NCBI GenBank assembly: GCA_001632425.1
Contig: KV425593.1
Span: 164,178-228,177, forward strand
Origin: Neolentinus lepideus HHB14362 ss-1
Taxonomy: Eukaryota > Basidiomycota > Agaricomycetes > Gloeophyllales > Gloeophyllaceae
DNA length: 64,000 nt
Direction: 5' to 3'
Part shown: in pieces, positions 37,392-48,599 of the stretch
Layout: each line of letters starts with the position of its first letter
How positions within the stretch are numbered: the first letter of the stretch is position 1
The notes under the pieces: model-generated
What the model saw: only the letters and a program-made list of their open reading frames with translations
What the model was told of the DNA's origin: nothing
Database searches by the model: none
Program-made: the position numbers and the translations under genes

Positions 37392-40018
37392 ATGCAATCC
37401 CTCCGTACCCGCAAACCCTCCAGCGGCCGACAGGCCAAACGCCAGCCTACCACTAGGCTCGCGAAATCCAGCGCCCCCGCCAGAGATGCCCGGAAATCGC
37501 GCGTGGACGACAAGATCAAGAAGCGCATGTCTACGCGCTACGCGGACATCTCAGGCCCCACAGGTGTGACCAACATCCCCGCGGTACCTGCGCTGCCAAT
37601 TGGTACGCGTCCGCTGGTCGAGGAGCCAGAGGAGATGGGGAGGGAGGTGCTGAGGGAGGATCCGAAAGTTGCTGAGATGAAGCTGTTGGACAAGGATGAT
37701 TTCGACCCGGATGCTTGTACGTGGTTTGGGTTCTACGCGGTATGGCTCTGGTGCGATGCTGATTCTGGGCAATACAGACCTCAAAGTTAAGCTAGCGAAC
37801 TCGACTGAGGCAGAGCTGAAGTCTCTCCAATCATCGTTGCGTTCAGCCAAGGACGATGTCGCAGCAGACTTGCAGAAGAACGTTTTCAAAAAGTATGTGA
37901 CTTTCCCTGTTCATCACTTGGCATCTCACGATGCCTACAGTTATGCAGAATTCGTTCTTGTCTCGAAAGAGATTAGCGTACTCGAGAACGAGATGCTGGA
38001 ACTCAAAGAGAGTCTCTCAGAATGGAAGAGCATGCCATCACTCCTCCATATCGACGACTCCGCCTCTGCTGCCGGTGCGTCTGATTGCCTAACCTAATAT
38101 GTCGCCACTCACCCTCCCAAAATCCAGAGCGCCGTCGCAACGTCCGCTCTTCCGTCGCCGACCTGCGCATTCTCTACGCGAATCAAATGCAAACTCTGCA
38201 CTCTCAAATCGAAGGCTCAACTAAATTCGTTCCCACTACACCAGGTCGTCACGTGCTCACCGAGGTCGATGGCATCTTCGCTTTGAACGCGGCGACATAC
38301 AAGGTCGAGCGGGTGGTGAAGTTCGTCGTGCTGGACGACGCAGTACTGGTCGCGAGAAGGAGAAGGAGGAAGGGCGAGGAGGGAGAGGGGAGAGAAGGCG
38401 GGAAGCTGGTGGCAGAGCGGTGCTGGATGCTGAGTGACATGTTGGTGTTGGATACGAAGGATACCGCGTGTGAGCTCCATCCTCGTAGGAGTATAACTGA
38501 CCTGAATGACGCTGCGCTCAGCTATGACGAACGTGTTCAAGATCCGCTACGGCAAGGAGACGCACGTCTACCGGGCGGAAACGCCCGCGGACAAGAAGAA
38601 TCTCCTTTCCTACTTCCGCCAAGCTGCCGAAGAGCTGCAGGCGAAGAAGCGCAAAGAGCGCGAGGGAGAGCACGAGCGGCGCAAGTCTCTCTGGGCTGGA
38701 GGCGATGTGAGTGTAGAAACACGTCACTCTTTCCTCGTGTATGAGTCAATTTATTGATACGAATGCCGAGGAACAGATGATCCTGGACAAGATCCCCCCA
38801 ATGCCTGATTGGATGTCGGATCTGGCGCAGGCAGCGGGGATGGGCATAGGCCCGAGTGCGAAGGAGAAGGTGGAGAAGGACGCACGATGGATGGGCGAGT
38901 TCACGGACGAGCTCACTGTGGCCATCGCTCTGAGAGAATGGGACCGCGCTGTCGAACTCGTTGAACAAGGTGCGCTCCTCCAACCCTACACGTGGTCTCA
39001 CCCGAATTTGATCCACTTGCAGGCGAAGCGAGCCTGTCCACGACACCCCTCCTCGCCGGCAAACTGCCCCCGCTGACGCAGACGCTGACCGCGTCTCTCC
39101 TCGCTGCGCTCTCCGCGCCCTCGCCGGCGCTGCGCAAGTCCACCGCTGTGCACCTCATCTCGCTGCTCAACAGGCTGAGAGCCGGGCCCGCGGCGCGCAC
39201 GGCGTTCTTAGCGGCACGGGGCGAGGCGATCAGGCGGAAGCTGAGGGGGATACGGGTGCAGGGTGATGTGCGGGTGTATGTAAATGAGCTGAGCGTCGTC
39301 GTGTTTACGGGGGTGAAGCATACCGCGGATTGGTTCTTGGCGAGTTTCAGGGAGAATGAGGTGGCAAGCTGTGCGTTGGGACCCTTCTCTTCATAGTTTT
39401 TTTTTGTTTCTCCAAATTCTGATGAGTCTTGGGTGTTGTAGGTTTTGTAGACTGGGCGAAGAACCAGCTCGAGAACTATGCGGAGATATTTAGGAAACAG
39501 GTCTACACGTCCGATGCGGACCCGCAGACGATCGAAGAGGCGCTCGCGATTACGCACTCACAGTCGCGCAAGGTATGTTCGTTCGTTGTCTTTCGTCGTC
39601 TCCCTCCTCTCATCCCCTCCTCCCGTAGCTCCTCGAAGAATTTGGTCTCGACTTCCGCTTCCTCCTCTCCGACCTCCTCGTCCCCGACCCCAAGTCCACA
39701 GGCCCGCCGCCCTTCCCGATGCACCCGCACGTCCAGATACGCGCGCCTGAGCCGACGCGCACGCCGTCCACCACGCCGGTCAGTGGACGATCCACACCCG
39801 TCCCTGTCCCGCCTTTACCTGCCTCATCGCCCGTCCCGCTCGCCGCGCCGACCCCGATCCCGCCGCGCATGCGTTCCCCCACCATCAGTGCGCGAGAGCG
39901 GCCACCGCGGAGCGTGCGGGGGAGCCCGGCGCCGCCACCGCGGTCTAGGGACCGCCCGGGGAGTGCGGGGGGCCGGGCGGCGCCTGTGGCGGTGAAGGCT
40001 GGCGAGGGGATGTTTTGA
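37392..40018 (+). CDS. EXO84: exocyst complex component Exo84
   Basis: Subunit of the exocyst, which tethers secretory vesicles at the plasma membrane. Nine exons: 37392-37716, 37778-37892, 37941-38074, 38128-38469, 38522-38706, 38771-38969, 39023-39370, 39442-39572 and 39629-40018 (722 residues, GT-AG throughout). After a basic disordered N-terminus comes the conserved Vps51/Exo84 entry helix (YLKVKLANSTEAELKSLQSS, NYAEFVLVSKEISVLENEM). A PH-like domain follows (GIFALNAATYKVERVVKFVV, WMLSDMLVL, KETHVYRAETPADKKNLL), then the helical cusp domain (DWMSDLAQ, ELTVAIALREWDRAVELVE, FVDWAKNQLENYAEIFRKQV). The tail is Pro/Ser/Arg-rich and disordered. It is complete and appears functional. Confidence 0.9.
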
Positions 40019-40294
40019 GTGGCGGGCTGTTTAAGAGGCGGATGCTTGGAAGGAGAGGATGCTATGTTTGGAGGGATGGATGGAGAGGTGTGGATGTACA
40101 CCGGTGGAGGTTTGTGTGTTGTATTGTATTGTACTAACATGGAGTCGTGTCTCGCAGTATAATGTGGTCGAGGTATGGCATTTGTGTGCCGGGTAGGCGT
40201 ACTAAGCTGTATAGTCCAGCGGTAACTAACTCCGGACCTAGCATGAGTTTGAATAGCGATAGCGTGTACTATCGAACTAGAAAGTGTAGTTCTA
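40019..40294. other. convergent gap between EXO84 and AIM9-like gene
   Basis: 276 bases of 3' untranslated sequence; nothing else seen. Confidence 0.4.
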
Positions 40295-42448
40295 TCAGAC
40301 GAGGTAGTAAGAGTGCGCGCCCTCGTGAAAGGGGAAAGGACCCTTCATAGCCGTCTCGTCCCATTCCAGTCGGTAGCGCTCCACTCTCTCCTTCACGCTC
40401 TCGAACTGCTCGGACCTGACGGGCCAGTCGTTCAGGCATCCAACCACATCATGTAGTGTGTTCACATTGTGCTCATACTCCGCTTGAGCCTTGACTTCCT
40501 TATAGTGTGCCACGATCTCTTTCTGGGTGAAGTCGATAGGACACGGGTCATCCAGAATGCTGCTCCACATCTCCTGCAGACTGACTAAGAGGCCGCGAAG
40601 ATCCAGCGGTCCATCGGCGACGCAGCGTGTGATAAACGGCACCAAGCACTCAAGCACTGCAGAATGAGAGAGGGCCCACACTTCTCCCCGCACAGGGGCC
40701 CTTGAAAGCCCAACGACGTACGACCTGTGCCGACACGCATAGCGATGATGGATGCGGATGCATTCTTGCTCCTCTGGCGACATTGCATCGAAATTGTCGG
40801 GCCACGGTGGCGTCGAGCCGTCGAGTGGTAGGGGGACCACTCCCTCCGTGTATCCCACCGCCGTGGGGACACCACATTGCATACAGTAAGGGGAAATAGT
40901 CGCGCCCTGCCAGTCAATCACATGGTGAACAAAAGCTAGATCCTCGAGCGGGACGATGAGGTTGTTGAGCGAGAGGTCGGGGTGATTTAGGACTGGCGCC
41001 GTCATGGCGGGGACAGGGGGGACAATGAGTGGTGCAATGCAGATGCAGATATCCAGAAGGCGGCGCAGCAGAGAAACATCAGAGGGATTTGACTTGACAT
41101 GCGGGGAAGACAAGTCGACGACAGTGTCCATTGTGCGCAGCTGGAACTCTGCAGCACTTTTGATCATAGTTTGCATGTCCGGCCCTGTGCGATCATATCA
41201 GAATTGCGCTGCTGGTGGAACATGGGGAACGTACATGGTCCGCGGTCAGCATCCACTTCGCCGTAGCCAGCCCGCCACCATTCTCGATTGGCAGTTGGCC
41301 CGATTCGGTTTAGCTCATCAGGATAACGGTCATCATCTGCATACAGAGGACGGCTGTGCCCATCGCTGTCCAGTGCATCTTCTGCAAAATACAGGACCCA
41401 TGATGAGAGAATGTCTGGCGAAGCAGCGCGAGCTCTAGCTCAGCGATGCTCAGCAAAGCTGCACCGGCAGTCTTTCCCTGGATTGCAGGCCACCGAGTAG
41501 ATAGCGGGATACCCGGTGCATACTCCANNNNNNNNNNNNNNNNNNNNNNNNNNNNNNNNNNNNNNNNNNNNNNNNNNNNNNNNNNNNNNNNNNNNNNNNN
41601 NNNNNNNNNNNNNNNNNNNNNNNNNNNCGGCTGCGCCCATCACCGTCCGGTGCATCTTCTGCGAAATACAGAGACCCATGGGCAGAGAATGTCTGGCGAA
41701 GCAGAGCACACTCTAGCTCAGCGATGCTCAGCAAAGCTGCACCGGCAGTCTTTCCCTGGATTGCAGGCCACCGAGTAGATAGCGGGATACCCGGTGCATA
41801 CTCCAGAATGATATATGGTGTCTGTACGGGATTATCGTATGGCGCGTTCCACGCTAGAACTTTGGGAGGAAGGGGCATATTGCTAGAGCAATTATCAATC
41901 CACCTCTCGCGAACGTAGCACATTGTGGCGACCTCGCTGGCTATGGCTCGCTCAATATTGCCTATGACTGGTAAAGGAATACGAACGACTGCATCCGCTC
42001 CGTTGTCAAAGCGGAGCAAGAAAAGTCTGTTGAAGGCGCCTAGGTACAAACTAAGCAAGACATTATGGACCAGTCAGTGAGGCAGCTGTACCTTCTGTTA
42101 TTTTTGACCATGATGTACAGTGCTGAGCACCCACACTGTCGCACGCCACATGTTGGAGAGCGACGGGGTTGAACGGAGCATATCGGACTTTGCGTTCTGC
42201 GAGGATACACTTGTATGAATTGCGAGCGTACCGAGTAATCAACGAAAGGACTGATACATACGCAGTTCGTTGTTGCAGAGCCAACGCCTCGACGAGCTGG
42301 TGAATAGCAGCTCGTGGGTGTCGGGGTGCACCGAAGGCACGTAATGAAGGCTGCGAAGACGGAAACTTGGCTGATATGTGGATCGCCAGAGACACCTACC
42401 TGGGATGCACAATGCTCTATGGAATTGGCGGGCGCGAGTTGCCAACAT
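40295..42448 (-). CDS. Aim9-like aminoglycoside-phosphotransferase-fold protein (interrupted by assembly gap)
   Basis: Protein of the APH/kinase fold similar to fungal Aim9 (altered inheritance of mitochondria 9). The proposed start is MLATRARQFHRAL at 42448, an Arg-rich, import-like leader. The order is then HPDTHELLFTSSSRRWLCNN, RKVRYAPFNPVALQHVAC, GAFNRLFLLRFDNGADAVVR (nucleotide-binding Lys region altered to Arg), VIGNIERAIASEVATM and TPYIILEYAPGIPL. After the gap come EWWRAGYGEVDADRG, LNHPDLSLNNLIV (catalytic HxDxxxxN) and HHVIDWQGA. It ends GAHSYYLV. The 100 Ns and a duplicated flank fall in the middle, and the downstream-side copy has a one-base deletion (GGGTCCTG against GGGTCTCTG). 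The break is therefore probably an assembly effect, not a true pseudogene. Function remains unknown; mitochondrial role by homology. Confidence 0.78.
41345..41805. repeat. duplicated sequence on both sides of an assembly gap
   Basis: Roughly 41345-41527 and 41628-41805 align along their whole length with scattered substitutions and a one-base indel. Both end with the same ~80-base block (AGCGATGCTCAGCAAAGC ... GGTGCATACTCCA). The pattern fits two haplotypes joined head to tail by a scaffolder, or less likely a real tandem duplication. Confidence 0.85.
41528..41627. other. assembly gap, 100 N
   Basis: Exactly 100 N, the conventional size for a gap of unknown length. It lies inside the AIM9-like coding region. 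Confidence 0.99.
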
Positions 42449-44342
42449 GGGCAACAGAACGGCGTGATCAAGGTCAAACCTTCCTCGCCTTTAAATTTGA
42501 ACAGGCGTTGAACGTTGAATGTTGAACAAAGCCTTAATGGCTACAGCCTGCACGTCGGATCTAACAGATGCCTACAGATGGTTAATGTTTTAGCGCGCAC
42601 ATTAGCATGCGGTCACTTAGAAGATGCTTTCCTTTCTGAAGCGTGCCCCTGGAGGCACCAATGACCCAAAGTAACCTAAAGATTGCGTGGTAGAGACTCA
42701 CATGAGATGACTTAGAAGATTCCCGTCGACTCCTTATATACTGTGATACTGATATTAGTAATCGGAAAGGGAAATAGAAACCGTACTCAGGAGCCTAGGA
42801 CCTTATAAGTACACACACGAAGATAAGAAATAGAGGTCTTGAAGTATTCGGTCATACCGGGCGAGCTCCTACATGCGCACTCTTGTTCAAGTTGATCTGT
42901 CACGAAAGGCGCGGAAATAGCCGAGAGAGCCGTGTATCCATGTATACCAAGTATGTGTAAATCTCCGTTCCCTCAGCTCAGACTAGGCTATGTATGAGGC
43001 ATTCCAAATCAAAAAGACAACATGTTTCCCCTGGAAAGGGACATAAGTGCTCAATTCAGTACACTGTAGTTAATTCTGGGTTCCGCAGTTGCTCATTCAA
43101 ACTCTCTATTATATGTATAGCTGGGACAACACTTATACAGTATTTCGCGACAGATATTATATACCCATCCTTATGCGCCAGCACCATGAGACCATTGAGA
43201 TATTGTGTAGTGATCCAGACATTTGCACGAAGTAGCTCGTCGAGAGTAAGTGGTATTGGTGTCGTAATCCCCGTCTTGGATACTCGCTCTTTCTTTGAGG
43301 TGAACTCGCGACTCAAGAGGAATGTTTTGCGCGCGCATGATGTGTTGGACCAGCTCGAGAAACTCGGCATATGTGAAATTAGGTAGCAAGTACGAGCTAG
43401 ACAGAAGAAGTGCACGACAAGCTCTGTGCCTAACAGCCGACCTAACAGCCGAGATCGAGATAGTACCGGGCATATGCAAGACCAAGAAGAACCAAGCTGG
43501 TGCGGATGCGATTGAAGGTGTTGAAGCTGGCCGGCGAAAAATGAAAGATCGCCTCCGAGAATAAAGGTCTGGATCATTCCTTCTGAATACGTGTACCGCA
43601 GATGCAGCCTGAAGAACCGACACGAAGGACCGCCGGAATCCGTTCTTGAACGCTGAGACGTCAAACCAACCATCAAACATACCCTCCTAAAGAGCGAGAG
43701 ATCAACACCGTACGGACATAGTCAAAGAGATTAGTTACACGCCGAAAAATAGATAGATATACGAAGAGCCCGCGGAACTGCTCTTGGGACGACAGGGCCC
43801 ACCAAATCTGCCCAATAATGATAGCGTATTGCTGAGCAGAGTTCTGACCGTAGGATCGTATCAAGGTCATAAAGTTGTATTTACACTTGTACAGGATACC
43901 ATTCCTGAGTTTCATATTCACTGGATCAGCCTCAGCGACTGGCGCATGTCGTGACTGATCGGCGAGTACTGTGCGTATATCGGTGAATGTCTCAAAAGGT
44001 TTCAACCTGCCTTCGGGGCATACTGGGAAAGACCCAGGAAGCCGTCGAGGACGTCGTCATGTTCAAGGAGCCTGATTTTATGGCGACGTACTCGTCACCC
44101 GATAAGTTCTTGAAAGTGCGTCCTGCAAGGCCACTGAACGTGGTGGGTGCGAATCCTCACGGCGAACCGGTATCTTGCGTTAATCTTCAGCGTCCAGTTC
44201 AGCTTCCTTAGTTTTCTAAATAACCGACAATGCGTCAGCAAGCAATCTCAAGAAATTTCATTTGATACAGAGGGTAATGATACAAACAGTACTTTCGTTT
44301 CGCTTCGTTCCATAAGCCATTCATAGAGTTTTGATTTTGGAC
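42449..44342. other. intergenic with unrecognised minus-strand open frames
   Basis: Open frames at 43056-43676 and 43171-43680 overlap in different frames on the minus strand, and 43673-44005 lies just upstream. The last contains a plausible membrane-like stretch (IIIGQIWWALSS, LFVYLSIFRRVTNLFDYV). None is recognised, and the frames do not join into one gene by obvious introns. The stretch 42480-43000 shows nothing. About 44240-44342 matches the PIN1 copy A 3' region. Confidence 0.35.
43673..44005 (-). CDS. unrecognised open frame, 110 codons
   Basis: Not recognised. It reads MKPFETFTDIRTVLADQ, then NMKLRNGILYKCKY and a moderately hydrophobic C-terminal half. It could be the 5' exon of an uncharacterised gene that continues into 43056-43680, or a decayed fragment. 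There is no convincing splice partner. Confidence 0.2.
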   Translation of the reverse strand: MKPFETFTDIRTVLADQSRHAPVAEADPVNMKLRNGILYKCKYNFMTLIRSYGQNSAQQYAIIIGQIWWALSSQEQFRGLFVYLSIFRRVTNLFDYVRTVLISRSLGGYV

Positions 44343-44959
44343 TCAACTGGTCCTCAAGATCAGATGCACCCCACTGTCCGTCGAAATCACATCGCTCATC
44401 CCACCCACGGACAATGCAAACGTTGCATCCTCGAACGGCTTCTGCATCTGACCACGACCGAACCAGCCAAGATCGCCACCGTTTCTCGCAGAGTTGTCAT
44501 CCGAGTACTTAGATGCAAGCTCCGCGAACTTCTCAGCAGACCCACTGATCTCGCTCTCGTACCCACGGAGGATTCTGATAGCTTCGTCTTTCGAGCGGGT
44601 AATATTAGCCTGTCGCTCAGTTAAAAAAATTTAGTAGATCCTGAAACACAGCGGACGAACTTCTCTCCAGCTCGAAGGCCTCCTGCTCCCAGAGTGCTTC
44701 ACGAGTAAATGGCTCGCGCGTACCTGCCCCGGGGCACCTCCGCTCGCCGCTCCGCCAGTAAGATAATCAGCACCCGGAAGCGCCTTGATCTCCTCATCAG
44801 TGAGTCCATCCGGGCGGTCCCATCTTGACTCGTTCTTCTGCGCGTTGTAGAAATACGGGACGCCCCGAGAGTTGGACATCCGGATCTCCCAACCTTGGTC
44901 AGCCTAGGTGTGATGGTTCAGTGATATGCAATAACAATAACGAAAAGAATATAAACCAT
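44343..44959 (-). CDS. PIN1: Pin1/Ess1-type peptidyl-prolyl isomerase, copy B
   Basis: Second parvulin gene, with the same three-exon layout as copy A: 44957-44959 (ATG only), 44661-44903 and 44343-44615, with introns of 53 and 45 nt as in copy A. The product is 172 residues. The WW domain has GVPYFYN and the usual ESRWDRP. The rotamase domain keeps [30 protein letters not shown] and [10 protein letters not shown]. The catalytic Cys of the Pin1 family is replaced by Asp (SDDNSA, codon GAC, against SDCNSA in copy A). Asp at this place is found in Par14-type parvulins, and a Cys-to-Asp Pin1 is reported to retain activity, so it is probably still an isomerase. Flanks up to ~180 bp upstream and ~100 bp downstream are shared with copy A. 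It is divergent from the DUF4246 gene. Confidence 0.9.
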
Positions 44960-45210
44960 TTTGCTTCTGAACCTTGGATTCGGTAGTAGAGTGACAGTCA
45001 AGGATGAGAAGGACAGCGATCTGAGGTTGAGCGCGTTGAGCCATGGCGCAACCTGCTAAAGAAAGCACACGTGGGTACTCGATCCAGAACATTAATGTGG
45101 CGGAGATTGTGGGAAGCGCTCGTGCGCCTTTCGCTAACATTCATACTTTCCGCTAGAGTGTAGAAGTGACCTTCAAGCTTCTGAACTTGGAACTACAATT
45201 GGCGACGAAG

Positions 45211-47183
45211 ATGGTTTCCCAGCCGGACGATAACAAATACAAGGACAAAGGATATCCACATCCTTACCTCGGTGGAGGGCATTACCTCCATGGTGTAGGC
45301 GAGAAGCCTAGGACAGTCAGTGATGTTGTGGAATTGTCCGGATAGAAAAATAGTACTGACGATTGGACAGCTAACGGAGCTTGCAATGTGCCACCTCTCC
45401 GCATCCATACGTGCTGTAGATGGATGGTGGGAGAAATACAAAGATCCAAACATCAGACAATCGTGGATGAACAATGCACTCAAAACTTCTATCCAGGTGC
45501 CCTCGGGATATCAAGACCTCCCTGCGGGGTCCGTACTGGGACATCGGCCTTCTCGGCAAGTACAGGTGAAATTGTCGGCGAAGCAGGTAGGTGCGTAAGG
45601 GCCTATGACTCACTTGGGCGGGACGATTTATGCTGGGTATAAGATAGAGTACGTCTTAGATGAACTGGAAGGATATGATGCGCTCAGAGATGACGTGAAC
45701 AGATGGCAAGTTTTCTCATGTATCACCAGCGGGTAGCTATTCATCTGCATGTCACATGTAGTGAAGTATCTTGCTTCGATCGCATCTGGCAGTCGGACGC
45801 CATCCTCTCTGAAGAGAACTTGTGTTCGCTCAACACCTCCTTTGATGCACTGGATGCACCACCTGATATCACTTACCCATCAATGATTCGCCGGCTCATA
45901 GACCCCACCGCCTCTCCTCTCGTCTACAATTCCACTTTAGTCTACGACCCAGACACACCAGGCCTCCTCCGACCCGAACCTTCCCCAGACCCGTCCCCGG
46001 ATGGCCTATCTGGCTATACCATCTCCACCCACTCTGCCCTCCTTCCCGCCGACTTTCGCGTTTCCCCTACTGGCGACGTCTCCAGTATCTCCTACATCCC
46101 AGATCTCTACCCTCCTCCCGCACCTTCTCGCCTATACGACCATATCACGACACTCCTCACCGCCTCCATTCCCCTATTTGAGCACGTTCTCACAGACTTG
46201 CATCGTACGAATCCCATGCCACACCGCATTCCCGGTACGTACCGCTACACGGATAAGCCTCCCGAACAGGACGACCACACGTGGGTCAACCGTCAGGAGC
46301 AGTATTGCAAGTGGAGCAAGCCGCAGCATTGGGTGATGTTGCCAGATGTACCGGATGAAGGATACAGCGGTGGTCTGGAGGATAGACGGTGCTATGTGAA
46401 GCTGACAGACAGGACTGTGCAGGTTATCACCGAGATGTGTGAGGTGCAGTTGGTAGGTGGATGTCTATGGATATTTCGACGGTAATGTCATCTTCCGATC
46501 AGAATCGGTGGCACCCTTCGTACGGCGGCACCGATGACTGGCACATCAAAGGCATGAAGAACGAGTCCATAGTCGCGTGCATCACCTATTTTCCTCTCCT
46601 CGTATGCTCGTCTACTTCCTAAGCTACTATGTTCAAACTCGCTAACAGCTGATAGGAAAATGTCACCGGTGGAAGCATCACATTCCGAACCGCCGTGACC
46701 TTCCCTAAACCCATCCTCCGAGACGACTCCGAGGGTGTCAGGAAGACATGGGATCTCGGGTACGGCGATCCGTGCAACCAAATACTCGGAACCGTGAGTG
46801 CTCGGGAGGGACGCGCGATCGCCTGGCCCAATATTTATTCACACCGGTTCCATATGCCATTCCGCCTCGCCGATCCATCGAAGGAGGGTCGCCTACGCAT
46901 CATGACGTTTTGGCTCGTAGACCCTGACGTCTCAGTCGTATCTACGGCACGTGTCCCCCCAGTAACGAAGAAGTGGGTGCGGCGCGCGTTGGAGGAGGCG
47001 CTGGTGGAGAGGGTTCCTGTGGAGATTATTGAGAGAATCGTGGATTTCGTGCCGGGACTGTTGGACGAGGCGGAGGTGGAGAAGGTGAGGAGGAAAGTAA
47101 AAGAGCAGAGGCGGCGGTTCATGGATAGTAACGAGAGACTATACTTTGAAGTGCCGTACTATATCAAGAAAGCTTGGCGCTAA
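45211..47183 (+). CDS. DUF4246 family protein
   Basis: Member of DUF4246, an uncharacterised fungal family whose C-terminal half has the look of a cupin/2-oxoglutarate oxygenase-like barrel. Exons: 45211-45315, 45371-45496, 45566-45586 (a 21-nt microexon, VKLSAKQ), 45644-45705, 45762-46452, 46503-46601 and 46656-47183 (543 residues). Motifs in order are YPHPYLGGGHYLHGVGEKPR, LTELAMCHLSASIR, WWEKYKDPNIRQ, IEYVLDELEGYDAL, EVSCFDRIWQSD, RRLIDPTASPLVYN, LFEHVLTDLHRTNP, WHIKGMKNESIVACITYFP, EGRAIAWPNIYSHRF and FWLVDPDVSVVST. The 45706-45761 intron needs a GC donor (ATG|GCAAGT). It shares a 251-bp divergent region with PIN1 copy B. Enzymatic activity is unknown. Confidence 0.85.
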
Positions 47184-47309
47184 AGGTGAGATTGTTCGCC
47201 CACAACCCACCACTTTTCAGATTCTGTGACACTTGCAACTTCTGCCAGATCACTCAGACTTTGGAGAGACGTACCATGAATGGTCGGCGGCAAGCAATGT
47301 GCTAACGTG

Positions 47310-48150
47310 AGGGGTCAATCGCATGCCTATGGAGATCCTGATGACAATGTTCCATTTCGTGGTGGAGGGACAGTCCAGTGATATTTTGATATTGCAGCGT
47401 ACGTCTGCTCGGACGACCCTAGACTTTGGTGTAGGCTTCGTATCTTACACCCAGACTTACTTGCCATTATCATCAGTCGTTCGAGGGACTTGGATCTGTA
47501 CCGATGTGCAGGACTGCGCGATGACCTCCAACTGTATTTTTCAAACAGTGGGACCGCCGTCGTCCGGTCGGTATACATAGTGACGAACTGGCTACGGATG
47601 CGCGCTCCGAGAACCTGCCCGATTACTAAAGGCTTTGTGTTTCCGCCATATCTTGGAGACTTGGACCAAGACGTGGCAGATACACAGATCCTTGGATTCA
47701 GGACACAGGGTGGAGCTCGCTCCCAAGTTTCTACTCAAGAGCGAGTTATTATCTTGGAAAGGCTGCTGGGACTGTCGTACGTTGGTCGTTACAGGCATGA
47801 CTAAGGCTAAATTAAAGACCATATCCGGCACCTGCAAGAACGATGAATAAGCATATGCGCTTTGACAAGATAAAGTGTTACCGACTACGACAGACACTAG
47901 CGTGCAGCGTATGCCCCTACTTGAAGAACTACTTCTTACAGACATCCATCTCGGTCCTCCCAGATATCGATCGGTTCGGACTTCTCGAAATTGTGTCCAA
48001 TCCCAAAGTGACCTTCGAAGTCTGTAGCCATATAATACATGTGATCACTGTAGGTACCCCAGCCTATCGTCCTTGAACTTACTACGGAACTTCCTGTGGT
48101 GTTGTAGATGCGGCCGCGTTCAAGGAGAGGCTTTCCTGATGATCCGGTCG
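47310..48150 (+). pseudogene. truncated F-box/LRR pseudogene (copy 1 of the decaying family)
   Basis: It begins like the 48875 copy (MPMEILMTMFHFVVEGQSSD, then CTTTGGTG and TTACACCCAGACTTACTTGCC) and matches 48950-49980 in order. Large internal deletions, frameshifts and stops mean no reading frame survives. Late matches are KELLLTD-like text near 47920 and CCTATCGTCCTTGAACTTAC near 48062. It is in the same orientation as the 48875 copy, so this is a tandem duplicate in decay. The stretch 48150-48600 holds nothing recognisable. Confidence 0.75.
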
Positions 48151-48599
48151 CATATGTGTAGAAATAGCCTTTATTCAGCGCCTACATCGTAGTAGGATAT
48201 GTCTTTGCCACATTGTCGTTCATAATAGCTTTCCATGTATGTGTACGGTCCTTTCATTGGACTGTCATTCCGCTTATCTTGGGCTGGAAAACCATGCGGT
48301 AAGTCTTTCGGTCCGTCCTGGCTTTTCGCTGCCTTTTAGATGTTCAGATCTAGTTATTGGATGTTGTGCGTCTCCAATCCAACTCGGCACTAATAAAACT
48401 CGCTACATCCTCAGCCAAAGCAAAGTATGTAGATTTTTAATAGAAGACTGGTACAAGGGCGGTTAAGCCGTAGGATTACAAGCCCATGAGGAGTGCGCTG
48501 TCCCTCGGGCTTTATATACTACTTGTACAAAATGCTAGAATATACTACAATATTCATGAAATTCAAATGGGTTAATCTAATACCTAATTTATATTCCTG

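Noticed and set aside
39610..40140. A 176-codon minus-strand frame opposite the EXO84 tail.
   Set aside because: Shadow of the Pro/Ser/Arg-rich EXO84 exon; it has no start context or homology.
45193..45483. Minus-strand frame opposite the DUF4246 N-terminus.
   Set aside because: The plus strand gives conserved DUF4246 peptide across correctly phased introns; the minus frame has none.
48440..48540. Possible tRNA-like or hairpin sequence (AGCCC ... GGGCT).
   Set aside because: No T-loop GGTTCRANNCC motif or full cloverleaf could be drawn on either strand.
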